This document shows positions 16,001 to 23,462 of a DNA stretch of 64,000 nucleotides, one piece after another; positions within the stretch are counted from its first letter, which is position 1; each line of letters opens with the position of its first letter. Position numbers and translations under genes: made by a program. Below the pieces are notes generated by a model that was given only the letters and a program-made list of their open reading frames with translations, did no database searches and was not told the DNA's origin. The stretch lies in contig NZ_AUGD01000026.1 of assembly GCF_000426845.1 (NCBI RefSeq), positions 1 through 64,000 on the forward strand, in the 5' to 3' direction. Source of the stretch: Bradyrhizobium sp. in8p8. Its GTDB lineage: Bacteria > Pseudomonadota > Alphaproteobacteria > Rhizobiales > Xanthobacteraceae.

Positions 16001-16053
16001 AATTTTCCAGCCACTTCCGCCGCCATGGTCCACTTTCGCTTGTTCGCCGGCAC
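13018..16053 (-). CDS. FAD-linked dehydrogenase fused to Fe-S/CCG domains (YdiJ-like)
   Basis: The 1011-residue product joins three parts. Residues about 45-480 form the PCMH-type FAD-binding and FAD-oxidase C domains (VTPRGGGTSQCGQTVNDGL, GGMAGNNSCG, GEHGDGLVR). Around 600-680 is a 4Fe-4S segment (CVSCKACRHECP). The C-terminal part has CCG-type repeats (HPLCCGRTF, HGHCHQKS, ESSCCGMAGAFG). Size and order match E. coli YdiJ, a D-2-hydroxyglutarate dehydrogenase, and GlcD-GlcF fusions. It likely oxidises a 2-hydroxy acid and passes electrons to the respiratory chain. GTG 16053 is chosen because GGGAGG lies 7 bases upstream; ATG 16026 and ATG 16083 are alternatives. The exact substrate is not readable from sequence. 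Confidence 0.85.
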   Translation of the reverse strand: MPANKRKWTMAAEVAGKLPKSVQKDGLAARLAREITGDVLFDPYSRGRYATDASFYQIMPAGVVVPRSMDEALRALAIARDQGLKVTPRGGGTSQCGQTVNDGLVIDLSKHLNRILSLDVEGPTCVVEPGIVLDDLNRQLRKHGLWFPVDVSTASRATIGGMAGNNSCGGRSLRYGTMRDNTLSIEAALADGTLSRFGEVSRDLSLVEVMDSTRALFRDMLDLGAREAEEISARFPKVQRRVGGYNLDALVPRNAPNNMAHLLVGSEGTLAFTTKVELKLWPVIRNKALGVCHFGSFYEAMDAAQHLVKLKPIAVELVDRTMIALGRDIAMFAPVISAAIKGDPDAVLVVEFAEEDQADNLARLKQLGELMGDLGFGWNNDTRKWGGVVEIVEPALQSGIADFRAAGLNVMMSMKQEGKPVSFVEDCAVPLPHLADYTARLNEVFAKHGTSGTMYAHASEGCLHVRPVLNLKLDKDVKAMRAIAEEAFALVREYKGSHSGEHGDGLVRSEFHESMFGERLVADFKYVKQRFDPEGVLNPGKIVDAPKMDDRSLFRFKPDYRVSELRTELDWSAYPGADGGFQGAVEMCNNNGACRKLEGGVMCPSYRATHNEKDVTRGRANTLRLAISGQLGPDALSSDEMMETLKLCVSCKACRHECPTGVDMAKMKIEVLAARARSHGLTLRDRLVAYLPRYAGLASRFAPLANLRNNSPLLRRLLERIAGISARRALPAFRSDVFAPPADSVGPEGGREVVLFADTFNRIYERENLDAALRVLTAGGYRVHLPKQASGSHPLCCGRTFLSAGLVSEARAELDRLVTAFAPFAARGVPIVGLEPSCLLTLRDELASLRKDDEARAVGAHALTFEEFLVQEAGAGRLQLPLGTVADKAVVHGHCHQKSFGAFKPVEQVLRLVPGLKVETIESSCCGMAGAFGYGADTYDASIEMAELSLLPTVRRADQATLVVADGTSCRHQIHDGTGREALHVARVLAMSLDRAETHSTSQAAKEASND

Positions 16054-16231
16054 CGTCTTGCCTCCCGTCACGGCCCTTGGCAAGCAAGCCCTGCTTGTTC
16101 TGCATTGACGGAGCTAGGCGGGCGAGGGACAAGCCCGGCGAATAGTGATATGCGAACGGCTCGCCGGAGCCCTCACATCGAGCGTGCCGACGCTAGAGCC
16201 AAGACAGCCTCAAAGACCGGGAAGGACGCCG

Positions 16232-17431
16232 ATGACCGTGCATACTGGAAGGCATTTCCTACAGATTCCAGGACCGACCAACGTACCTGATCGGGTGCTG
16301 CGGGCGATGGACATGCCGACCTTGGACCATCGCGGTCCGGAGTTCGCCGAACTCGGTTTCGCCGTCCTCGCCGCGATGCAGCGCGTGTTCCGCACCAAGC
16401 AGCCCGTGATCATCTTCCCCTCGTCCGGCACCGGCGCCTGGGAAGCGGCGATGGTCAACGTGTTTTCGCCCGGTGACAAGGTCCTGATGTGCGAGACTGG
16501 CCAATTCGCCGTGCTGTGGCGCGGCATTGCCGACAAGTTCAAGCTCGACGTGGATTTCATCCCGAGCGACTGGCGCCATGGCGCCGACCTCGCCGAGATC
16601 GAGACGCGCCTGGCTGCGGACAAGCAGCACGCGATCAAGGCGGTCTGCGTCGTTCACAACGAGACCTCGACGGGCTGCGTGACGCCGCCGCTGGAGGTGC
16701 GCAAGCTGCTCGATCGCGTCAAGCATCCTGCGCTGCTGATGGTCGACACCATCTCCGGCCTCGCCTCGATGGAATACGAGCACGACGCCTGGGGCATCGA
16801 CGTCTCGGTCGCCGGCTCCCAGAAGGGCCTGATGCTGCCCCCCGGCCTCGGCTTCAACGCGATCTCCGAGAAGGCGCTCAGCGTTGCCAAGGCCAATCCG
16901 GGCATGCGCTCCTATTGGGACTGGCAGGAGGTCATCAACTTCAACAAGCTCGGCACCTTTCCCTATACGCCCGCCACCAACCTGCTGTACGGCCTGCGCG
17001 AAGCGGTCAGGATGCTGGAAGAGGAGGGCCTGGAGAACGTCTGGTCCCGCCACAAGCGCCACAGCGCGGCGACGCGCGCCGCGGTCAAGGTCTGGGGCCT
17101 GGAGACGCAATGCGCCGATCCCGCCGCGCATTCCCCGGCGCTGACCGGTGTGCGCGTGCCGGAAGGACACGACGCCGACGCCTTCCGCAAGGTGGTGCTT
17201 GAAAACTTCGACATGTCGCTTGGCACGGGCCTGAACAAGGTCAAGGGCAAGGTGTTCCGCATCGGCCATATCGGCCATTTCAACGATCTGATGCTGATGG
17301 GTACGCTCGCCGGCGTCGAGATGGGGCTCGACCTCGCCAAGATCCCGCATCGGAGCGGCGGCGTGCTGGCGGCCATGGATGTGCTGAAGGGACGCGACGT
17401 GTTGCCGATGACGAAGGCCCAAGTTGCTTAG
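16232..17431 (+). CDS. Serine/alanine-glyoxylate-type aminotransferase
   Basis: The 399-residue product is a class V PLP aminotransferase of the AGXT/serine-glyoxylate type: it begins with FLQIPGPTNVPDRVLRAM, has the SSGTGAWEAAMVNVFSPGD cofactor region and VDTISGLASMEYEHDAWGIDV, and the PLP lysine lies in SQKGLMLPPGL near residue 200. Such enzymes convert glyoxylate plus serine or alanine to glycine plus hydroxypyruvate or pyruvate. ATG 16232 has GGGAAGGA just upstream. It is divergent from the oxidase gene, which could produce glyoxylate or a related 2-oxo acid, so a link in metabolism is plausible. Confidence 0.85.
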   Translation: MTVHTGRHFLQIPGPTNVPDRVLRAMDMPTLDHRGPEFAELGFAVLAAMQRVFRTKQPVIIFPSSGTGAWEAAMVNVFSPGDKVLMCETGQFAVLWRGIADKFKLDVDFIPSDWRHGADLAEIETRLAADKQHAIKAVCVVHNETSTGCVTPPLEVRKLLDRVKHPALLMVDTISGLASMEYEHDAWGIDVSVAGSQKGLMLPPGLGFNAISEKALSVAKANPGMRSYWDWQEVINFNKLGTFPYTPATNLLYGLREAVRMLEEEGLENVWSRHKRHSAATRAAVKVWGLETQCADPAAHSPALTGVRVPEGHDADAFRKVVLENFDMSLGTGLNKVKGKVFRIGHIGHFNDLMLMGTLAGVEMGLDLAKIPHRSGGVLAAMDVLKGRDVLPMTKAQVA

Positions 17432-17493
17432 CCTAGAGGCGCAAGCCGCTTGAAGGCTCGACGCCTGAACCAGTCAGAGAAGAAGAGAGCGCG

Positions 17494-18288
17494 ATGAACG
17501 CACCGACGACCAACGAAGATCTGCTCTACTCCGTCCAGGACGGCATCGCGCGGATCACCTTCAATCGCCCGCAGGCGCGCAACGCGATGACCTTCGCCAT
17601 GTACGATCGCATGGCGGATATCTGCCTGGAAATCAACGCCGATCGGTCGATCAAGGCGCTGATCCTGACCGGCGCGGGCGACAAGGCGTTTGCCTCCGGC
17701 ACCGACATCTCGCAGTTCCGGGCCTTCAAGACCGCGCAGGATGCGCTCGATTACGAGGCGCGGATCGACCGCGTGCTCGGCACGCTCGAGCAGTGCCGTG
17801 TGCCGGTGATCGCGGCCATTGCCGGCGCCTGCACCGGCGGCGGTGCCGGCATTGCCGCCTGCTGCGATCTTCGCATCGGCACCGAGACGACGCGGATGGG
17901 CTTTCCGATCGCGCGCACGCTCGGCAACTGCCTGTCGATGTCCAACATCAGCCGCGTCGTCGCGCTGGTTGGTCCTGCCCGTACCAAGGATCTGATCTTC
18001 AAGGCGCGCCTCGTCGAGGCGCAGGAAGCGCTGGCTCTCGGCCTGCTCAATGAGGTCGTGCCCGACGTCGAGACGCTACAGCGCCGCGCCGACGACACGG
18101 CGAAGCTCGTCGCCAGCCACGCGCCGCTCACGTTGGAAGCGACCAAGGAAGCGGTGCGCCGCATCCGCCGCACGCTGTCGCGCGAAGAGGGCGAGGACCT
18201 GATCCTGAAGGCCTATATGAGCGAAGATTTTCGCGAGGGGATGGATGCCTTCCTCAACAAGCGCGCGCCGGTCTGGAAGGGCAGGTAA
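17494..18288 (+). CDS. Crotonase-fold protein (enoyl-CoA hydratase/isomerase family)
   Basis: The 264-residue product has the crotonase start (DGIARITFNRPQARNAMTFAMYD), the oxyanion-hole segments AFASGTDISQF and GACTGGGAGIAACCDLRIG, and the C-terminal LTLEATKEAVRR helix. The region where classic hydratases carry their two catalytic glutamates reads GFPIARTLGNCLS and ARTKDLIFKARLV, so the first glutamate is absent and the second is replaced, probably by aspartate. It may be an isomerase, hydrolase or decarboxylase-type member instead of a hydratase. It lies 62 bases after the aminotransferase with GAAGAAGAGAG before the ATG, suggesting one transcription unit. Confidence 0.75.
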   Translation: MNAPTTNEDLLYSVQDGIARITFNRPQARNAMTFAMYDRMADICLEINADRSIKALILTGAGDKAFASGTDISQFRAFKTAQDALDYEARIDRVLGTLEQCRVPVIAAIAGACTGGGAGIAACCDLRIGTETTRMGFPIARTLGNCLSMSNISRVVALVGPARTKDLIFKARLVEAQEALALGLLNEVVPDVETLQRRADDTAKLVASHAPLTLEATKEAVRRIRRTLSREEGEDLILKAYMSEDFREGMDAFLNKRAPVWKGR

Positions 18289-18435
18289 AGAGTCTTGTCG
18301 GCTTTCTGCTTGGTCAGCCGAAAGTCATATGGCTTGAATTGCCGGTTTGCTTGAACTCGTCGGTATAAGTCCGCACAATGCAGGGATAGAAGCTACCGAA
18401 CTACCAACTCAAAAAAACAACAGGGGACGAAACTC

Positions 18436-19422
18436 GTGCGAATTCCAGTGAAGGCCGTCGGCGCCGCGACGGCGCTGTTGTTGAGCACGCCGGCCTTCGC
18501 CGGCTGGGAGCCGACCAAGCCGGTCGAGATCGTGGTCGCCGCGGGCGCGGGGGGCGCCTCCGACCAGATGGCGCGGATGATGCAGGCCGCGATCCAGAAG
18601 AACAATCTGATGAAGCAGCCGATGGTCGTCTCGCTCAAGGGCGGCGCCTCGGGCGCGGAAGCGCTGATGTACATGAAGTCGAGCGAAGGCGATCCGAACA
18701 AGGTGCTGATCGCCTATTCGCTGATCTACATGCTGCCGCTGTCGGCGAAGATCCCGTTCAACTGGCGCGAGCTGACGCCGGTGTCGGTGGTCGCGCTCGA
18801 CCAGTTCGTGCTGTGGGACAACAGCGCCGGTCCGAAGACGGTGAAGGAATTTGTCGCAGCCGCGAAGGCGGCAAGCGCGCCGTTCAAGATGGGCGGCACC
18901 GGCTCGAAGCGCGAGGACCACGTGCTGACCGTCTTCCTGGAGCAGAAGACCGGCGCGAAATTCTCTTATCTGCCCTACAAGTCCGGCGGCGAGGCCGCCA
19001 CCCAGCTGGTCGGTAACCACACCCAGGCCAACGTCAACAATCCGTCCGAGAATCTGGAAGTCTGGCGCGCCGGTCAGGTGCGGCCGCTCTGCGTGTTCGA
19101 CAAGGAACGCATTTCCTACACCAGCAAGGTGACCGATACCCAGTCCTGGGCCGACATTCCCACCTGCAAGGAAGAGGGCGTCGACGTGCAATATCTGATG
19201 CTGCGCGCGATGTTCCTGCCCGGCAAGGTTACGCCGGAGCAGCAGGCGTTCTACGTCGATCTCTTCCACAAGGTGACGCAGACCGCCGAGTACAAGGAGT
19301 ACATGGAGAAGCAGGCGTTGAAGCCGATCTTCCTCACTGGCAAGGACATGGTGCAATTCCTCGAGGAGGACGATGCGCTGAACAAGTCGCTGATGACGCA
19401 AGCCGGTTTCGTTGCGAAGTAG
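18436..19422 (+). CDS. tctC: TctC-type periplasmic solute-binding protein
   Basis: The 328-residue product starts with a signal peptide (basic start, hydrophobic core, cleavage near STPAFAG) and then has the tripartite tricarboxylate (Bug/TctC) pattern: KPVEIVVAAGAGGASDQMARM, a central SYLPYKSGGEAATQLVGNH and C-terminal LTGKDMVQFLEED. Such proteins bind carboxylates in the periplasm and hand them to TctAB. GTG 18436 is preceded by GGGG at 18423-18426. It is followed by tctB and tctA on the same strand, giving a complete transporter. Confidence 0.85.
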   Translation: MRIPVKAVGAATALLLSTPAFAGWEPTKPVEIVVAAGAGGASDQMARMMQAAIQKNNLMKQPMVVSLKGGASGAEALMYMKSSEGDPNKVLIAYSLIYMLPLSAKIPFNWRELTPVSVVALDQFVLWDNSAGPKTVKEFVAAAKAASAPFKMGGTGSKREDHVLTVFLEQKTGAKFSYLPYKSGGEAATQLVGNHTQANVNNPSENLEVWRAGQVRPLCVFDKERISYTSKVTDTQSWADIPTCKEEGVDVQYLMLRAMFLPGKVTPEQQAFYVDLFHKVTQTAEYKEYMEKQALKPIFLTGKDMVQFLEEDDALNKSLMTQAGFVAK

Positions 19423-19431
19423 CTTGCCGTT

Positions 19432-19577
19432 CTTCACCTCTCCCCGCGTGCGGGGAGTGGTCGGATCGCATCGAAGATGCAATCCGGGTGAGGGGGACTC
19501 TCCGCTAGTCTGACCCTTACCGTCCTCTTAGAGCCTCCCCCTCACCTTAACCTTCTCCCCGCGGGCGGGGAGAGGGG
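19432..19577. repeat. REP-like palindromic repeat pair
   Basis: Two GC-rich inverted units (CTCCCCGCGTGCGGGGAG near 19441 and CTCCCCGCGGGCGGGGAG near 19555) flank a CGGATCGCATC...GATGCAATCCG stem. This layout is common in intergenic repeats of bradyrhizobia. It lies between tctC and tctB and could shape transcript stability or partial termination within the operon. The assignment comes from memory of such repeats, not a search. Confidence 0.65.
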
Positions 19578-19602
19578 ATTGGCCACAGCATTCGCTCAAC
19601 TC

Positions 19603-20145
19603 ATGTCCCAAACCGATATCGAAATCGTCGTCGACGATCCGACAGCGCCTGAAGACGATTCCCCGTCCGTCGTCTCCTCCGGCACGGTCGAGATCGTCAT
19701 CTGCCTTCTGCTGCTCGCGCTGGCGGCCACGCTCGGTTACGACAATTGGCGCACCGGCGCGTCCTGGGACGCGACTGGGCCGGAGCCTGGTTATTTCCCG
19801 TTCTATCTCTCGATCATACTCGGCTGTGGCAGCCTCTATGGCCTGATCGCGACGCTCGTCTCGCATCGCGCGACGCGCGAGACCTTCGTCGCGCGCGCGC
19901 AGGCAGGCCGCGTGATGGCGGTGTTCGTGCCGACGCTGCTGTTCTGCCTGGTGACGCAGTTCCTCGGCCTGTATGTCGCGAGCTTTCTCCTGATCGCGGG
20001 CTTTATGCGGCTCGTCGGCAAGATCACGCTGTGGAAGTCGCTGCTCACCGCTCTTGTGTTCACGGCGATCATGTTCGTCACTTTCGACATTGCCTTCGAC
20101 GTCATCATGCCGAAAGGGCCGCTCGAAGCGGCCCTCGGCCGCTAG
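19603..20145 (+). CDS. tctB: TctB-type small membrane subunit
   Basis: The 180-residue product has about four hydrophobic segments (VEIVICLLLLALAATLGY, YFPFYLSIILGCGSLYGLI, VFVPTLLFCLVTQFLGL and the C-terminal TALVFTAIMFVTF). The segment GPEPGYFPFYLSIIL is a hallmark of TctB. It partners TctA in the inner membrane. ATG 19603 is used. A TTG at 19579 sits just after a purine-rich run (GGGAGAGGGG), but that run belongs to the REP element, so the start is uncertain. Confidence 0.8.
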   Translation: MSQTDIEIVVDDPTAPEDDSPSVVSSGTVEIVICLLLLALAATLGYDNWRTGASWDATGPEPGYFPFYLSIILGCGSLYGLIATLVSHRATRETFVARAQAGRVMAVFVPTLLFCLVTQFLGLYVASFLLIAGFMRLVGKITLWKSLLTALVFTAIMFVTFDIAFDVIMPKGPLEAALGR

Positions 20146-20157
20146 CGGGCCCGCACG

Positions 20158-21675
20158 ATGGAAGCTTTCGGACTCCTGCTCCACGGCTTTGCGGTCCTGC
20201 TGACGTGGAAGACGCTCGTCCTGATGATGGTCGGGCTGGTGCTCGGCATCTTCGTCGGCGTGCTGCCGGGTCTTGGCGGCCCGAACGGCGTCGCCATCCT
20301 GCTGCCGCTCACCTTCACGATGGATCCGACCTCGGCGATCGTGATGCTGTCCTGCATCTATTGGGGCGCGCTGTTCGGCGGCGCGATCACCTCGATCCTG
20401 TTCAACATTCCCGGCGAAGCCTGGTCGGTCGCGACCACCTTCGACGGCTATCCGATGGCGCAGCAAGGCAGGGCCGCGGAGGCACTGACGGCGGCGTTCA
20501 CATCGTCCTTCATCGGCTCGCTGGTCGCGGTGCTGCTGATCACCTTCCTCGCGCCGATGATCTCGTCCTTTGCGCTGAAGTTCGGCCCGCCCGAGTTTTT
20601 CGCCGTGTATCTGCTGACCTTCTGCTCCTTCGTCGGTCTCGGGCGAGAGGCCAAGCACAAGACGGTCATCTCGATGTCGCTGGGCCTGTTGCTCGCCGGC
20701 ATCGGCATGGACACCGTGTCTGGCAATCTCCGCATGACCTTCGGCTCGCCGGAGCTGCTTCGCGGCGTCAATTTCCTGGTCGCCGTCATCGGCCTGTTCG
20801 GTATCAGCGAGATCCTGCTGACGATGGAGGAGCGGCTGGCGCTGCGCGGACACGCTGCTGGCATTTCGCTGCGCGTCGTGCTCGGCGTCTGGAGGGACCT
20901 GCCGAAATACTGGGTGACGCTGCTGCGTTCCTCCTTCATCGGCTGCTGGCTCGGCATCACCCCCGGCGGCGCGATTGCGGCTTCGTTCATGGGCTACAAC
21001 CTGGCCAAGCGCTTCGCCAAGGAGCCCGAAAGCTTCGGCAAGGGCCGCATCGAGGGCGTTTTCGCGCCGGAGACCGCTGCACATGCCTCCGGCACGTCGG
21101 CGTTGCTGCCGATGCTGGCGCTCGGCATTCCGGGCTCGGGCACGGCGGCGATCCTGCTCGGCGGCCTGATGGTGTGGGGCCTCAATCCGGGTCCGCTGTT
21201 GTTCGTGGAGCACAAGGACTTCGTCTGGGGCCTGATCGCCTCGATGTATCTCGGCAATGTCGTCGGCCTCGTGCTGGTCCTGACAACGGTCCCGATCTTT
21301 GCCTCGATCCTGCGCGTGCCGTTTGCGGCGGTGGCGCCAATGATCGTGGTGTCCTGCGCGATCGGCGCCTATGCGATCCAGAACGCGATCTTCGACATCT
21401 GGCTGATGCTCGGATTTGGCGTGGTCGGCTACGTCTTCAAGAAGATCGGCATTCCGCTGGCGCCGTTCACCCTCGCGCTCGTGCTCGGCAACCGCGCCGA
21501 GGACGCCTTCCGCCTGTCCATGATCGGCTCCGGCGGGACTTTGAAGGTGTTCTGGTCGAACGGCCTGGTCGGCTCGATCACGACGCTGGCGATTCTGCTG
21601 CTGTTCTGGCCGGTGATTGACAGTCTGCTCGCCCGTGTCGGGTTGACGCATGGGACCAGGGCGACATCGCGCTAG
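20158..21675 (+). CDS. tctA: TctA-type large membrane subunit
   Basis: The 505-residue product is very hydrophobic, with about 11-12 membrane segments and the TctA signatures GVLPGLGGPNGVAILLPLTF, PGEAWSVATTFDGYPMAQQG and LGIPGSGTAAILLGGLMVWG. It forms the transport channel of the tripartite tricarboxylate transporter. The start lies 12 bases after tctB. The set is separate from TRAP and ABC transporters. Substrate choice is set by TctC and is not evident from sequence. Confidence 0.85.
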   Translation: MEAFGLLLHGFAVLLTWKTLVLMMVGLVLGIFVGVLPGLGGPNGVAILLPLTFTMDPTSAIVMLSCIYWGALFGGAITSILFNIPGEAWSVATTFDGYPMAQQGRAAEALTAAFTSSFIGSLVAVLLITFLAPMISSFALKFGPPEFFAVYLLTFCSFVGLGREAKHKTVISMSLGLLLAGIGMDTVSGNLRMTFGSPELLRGVNFLVAVIGLFGISEILLTMEERLALRGHAAGISLRVVLGVWRDLPKYWVTLLRSSFIGCWLGITPGGAIAASFMGYNLAKRFAKEPESFGKGRIEGVFAPETAAHASGTSALLPMLALGIPGSGTAAILLGGLMVWGLNPGPLLFVEHKDFVWGLIASMYLGNVVGLVLVLTTVPIFASILRVPFAAVAPMIVVSCAIGAYAIQNAIFDIWLMLGFGVVGYVFKKIGIPLAPFTLALVLGNRAEDAFRLSMIGSGGTLKVFWSNGLVGSITTLAILLLFWPVIDSLLARVGLTHGTRATSR

Positions 21676-21718
21676 GCCTCTGGAGCAATCCTGTTCGAGA
21701 TCAATGATTTAGTGGGGT

Positions 21719-21744
21719 GGTAGTGTTTCGGCTCGGACACTACC
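21719..21744. promoter_or_regulatory. Inverted repeat between tctA and the outer-membrane protein gene
   Basis: GGTAGTGT and ACACTACC form 8-bp arms around a 10-base loop. It is 44 bases after tctA and about 100 bases before the next start. No T-run follows the right arm, so it could be an operator or a factor-assisted terminator. Confidence 0.4.
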
Positions 21745-21841
21745 GGGAACTCGAATGTTGCTGGATGTTGCCGCTGCGGCACAGCCGTTGGGACGGCAAC
21801 GGCGTATATTCCGATCACGAAATCTTGCAAGGGGGAGTTCC

Positions 21842-22708
21842 ATGAAGCGGATAGTGATCGGAATGGCGGCTGCGATGTCGCTGTTTGCCACCGGCGCGCT
21901 GGCCGCCGATCTGGCAGCAAAGCCCTATGTCAAGGCGCCAATCCTCGAGCCAGTCTGGACATGGACCGGCTTCTACGTCGGCGCCAACGGCGGATACAGC
22001 TGGGGCCGTTCGCGCACCGACGTATCCTACTTCAACTCGGTCACGGGTGCAGCGATCGCACCTCCGGCGGGATCCATCACGAGCGGCTCGTTCGACATGA
22101 ACGGCGCCGTCGCCGGTGGCCAAGCGGGCTACAACTGGCAGAGCGCCAATTGGGTGTACGGCATCGAGGGCGACTTGAACTGGTCCGACGAAAAGGGCCG
22201 CGCGACCTTCAGCTGCGTCGGCGTGGCGCCTGCCGGCGGGCCCTGTCTTCCTGGCCTGACGTTCCTCCCCCCGGGCGGTCTGGCCGGCACTACTCTGACG
22301 GTCGATCAGCACCTTCAATGGTTCGGCACGCTTCGCGGTCGCATCGGCATCCTGGCAACCCCCAAGGTCCTGTTCTACGGCACCGGCGGTCTGGCGTTTG
22401 GCGAGATCAAGACCACGGGCACCATGACCGGTTTCACCCCGGCTGGCGTGGCGATCGCCTCGGTCGGCTCTAACTCCACGACCCGCGCGGGCTGGACCGT
22501 TGGTGCGGGCGTCGAAGGCAAGATCACGCAGAACTGGAGCGCCAAGCTCGAATATCTCTACATGGACCTCGGGCGCTTCTCGTCCGGTCCGTTCACGCTG
22601 GCACCGGCCGCCGCGATCAGCGCCAACGTCTCCTCGCGCTTCACCGATCACATCCTGCGCGCCGGCATCAACTATCAGTTCGGTGGCCCGGTGGTCGCCA
22701 AGTACTAA
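21842..22708 (+). CDS. Outer-membrane beta-barrel protein (Omp25/31 type)
   Basis: The 288-residue product has a signal peptide (MKRIVIGMAAAMSLFATGA, cleavage after ALA) and mature DLAAKPYVKAP. The barrel begins with WTGFYVGANGGYSWG and ends with RAGINYQFGGPVVAKY. Alternating strands with aromatic residues (LQWFGTLRGRIGIL, AKLEYLYMDLG) fit the eight-stranded Omp25/31 or opacity-type family. ATG 21842 has GGGGGAG just upstream, a very strong site. A clear terminator follows, so it is probably a highly expressed single-gene unit. Confidence 0.85.
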   Translation: MKRIVIGMAAAMSLFATGALAADLAAKPYVKAPILEPVWTWTGFYVGANGGYSWGRSRTDVSYFNSVTGAAIAPPAGSITSGSFDMNGAVAGGQAGYNWQSANWVYGIEGDLNWSDEKGRATFSCVGVAPAGGPCLPGLTFLPPGGLAGTTLTVDQHLQWFGTLRGRIGILATPKVLFYGTGGLAFGEIKTTGTMTGFTPAGVAIASVGSNSTTRAGWTVGAGVEGKITQNWSAKLEYLYMDLGRFSSGPFTLAPAAAISANVSSRFTDHILRAGINYQFGGPVVAKY

Positions 22709-22745
22709 GCCGGTACTAAGATCAAAAAAGGCGTCAGCAAGAAGC

Positions 22746-22769
22746 AAAGCCCGGCTTGCGCCGGGCTTT
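22746..22769 (+). terminator. Intrinsic terminator after the outer-membrane protein gene
   Basis: AAAGCCCGGC-TTGC-GCCGGGCTTT is a 10-bp GC-rich stem with a tetraloop, flanked by A and T runs, 38 bases past the stop codon. Confidence 0.85.
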
Positions 22770-22795
22770 GTCGTTGCAGACGGTGCACGTAACGT

Positions 22796-22879
22796 TCACA
22801 CCACCTTGGCGTCCCGGAGCCGCTCGATCTCGTTCGCACTGAGGCCGAACTCCTTCTCGTGATGATCCGCAGCCTGATC
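22796..22879 (-). pseudogene. C-terminal remnant of a CaiB/BaiF CoA-transferase
   Basis: The minus strand encodes HHEKEFGLSANEIERLRDAK and a stop. This matches the end of the intact CoA-transferase at 25016-26209 (LKEFGLSADEIASLRKARVI) and the family consensus. Nothing else of such a gene is found upstream on this strand; instead the frame continues into a P63C-like remnant, so it is a fragment left by rearrangement. Confidence 0.7.
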
Positions 22880-22918
22880 AGGGAGGCGAATCATATCTGG
22901 ACGTTCAGCTGCTTCGCG

Positions 22919-23413
22919 AAATGCCGGCGCCGTTGGCAATTGTGCACTGAGTAGCCTTTCGACACGGGCACCTTGGGCGCGCACAAACACATCGCAGACT
23001 TTTCAGAGGAAGTTTGGCGTGTAGCCAAACGCCCTAGTGTCCTGCAAGGTGCGGAAGTCGATCTGGCCGGCTATCCTAACAAGATCTTCACCGAAGAAAG
23101 GCCTCAAACTCTTGGCTGTCAAGAAGCAAGGGAGATTGGCGCCGTTCCGGTAGTACTGACGCCCTTTGGGCAGCCGCAAGCGACCCAGCCCCACCATCAG
23201 GCCATCGTGAGTAATCACACGTTGCTCATCATCGAGGACGGCAACTTCGATCTCCATATTCCCAAATCGCAGGAGGTCTCGATGCGTGGCTTGTGGCAAG
23301 TGTCTAGCCAACGGGCATTGGCGGCCCTCCGAGCAATTCCCGTCGCTCTCGCCTGATAGCGCGGCTCCCCTTGCTGTGCCGCCAGCGGCACGGGCGGGAA
23401 CACCCCACTGCAA
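22919..23413 (-). pseudogene. Broken P63C-domain gene
   Basis: One minus-strand frame reads ATHRDLLRFGNMEIEVAVLD, then GLMVGLGR...KGRQYY, LPCFLTAKSLRPFFGEDLV and FRTLQDTRAFGYTPNFL, which is the order of P63C-domain proteins. It is broken in at least two ways: an in-frame TGA at 23003-23005 falls where the family continues (KVCDVFVRAQ follows in the same frame), and the N-terminal segment needs two frame changes to recover a sensible GIARRAANARW helix. P63C proteins are phage- or element-associated and of unclear function. Confidence 0.65.
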
Positions 23414-23462
23414 CTTCCACCGCTTTCGCCGTCGCTTGTTGTCTACGAATACAGTCGTCGCC

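Noticed and set aside
19432..19577. CRISPR-like repeated palindromes
   Set aside because: Only two inverted units of different spacing with no regular spacers; fits a REP-type intergenic repeat.
19528..21651. 707-codon minus-strand open frame
   Set aside because: It is the antisense shadow of tctB and tctA; product is a charged, histidine/arginine-rich sequence without domains.
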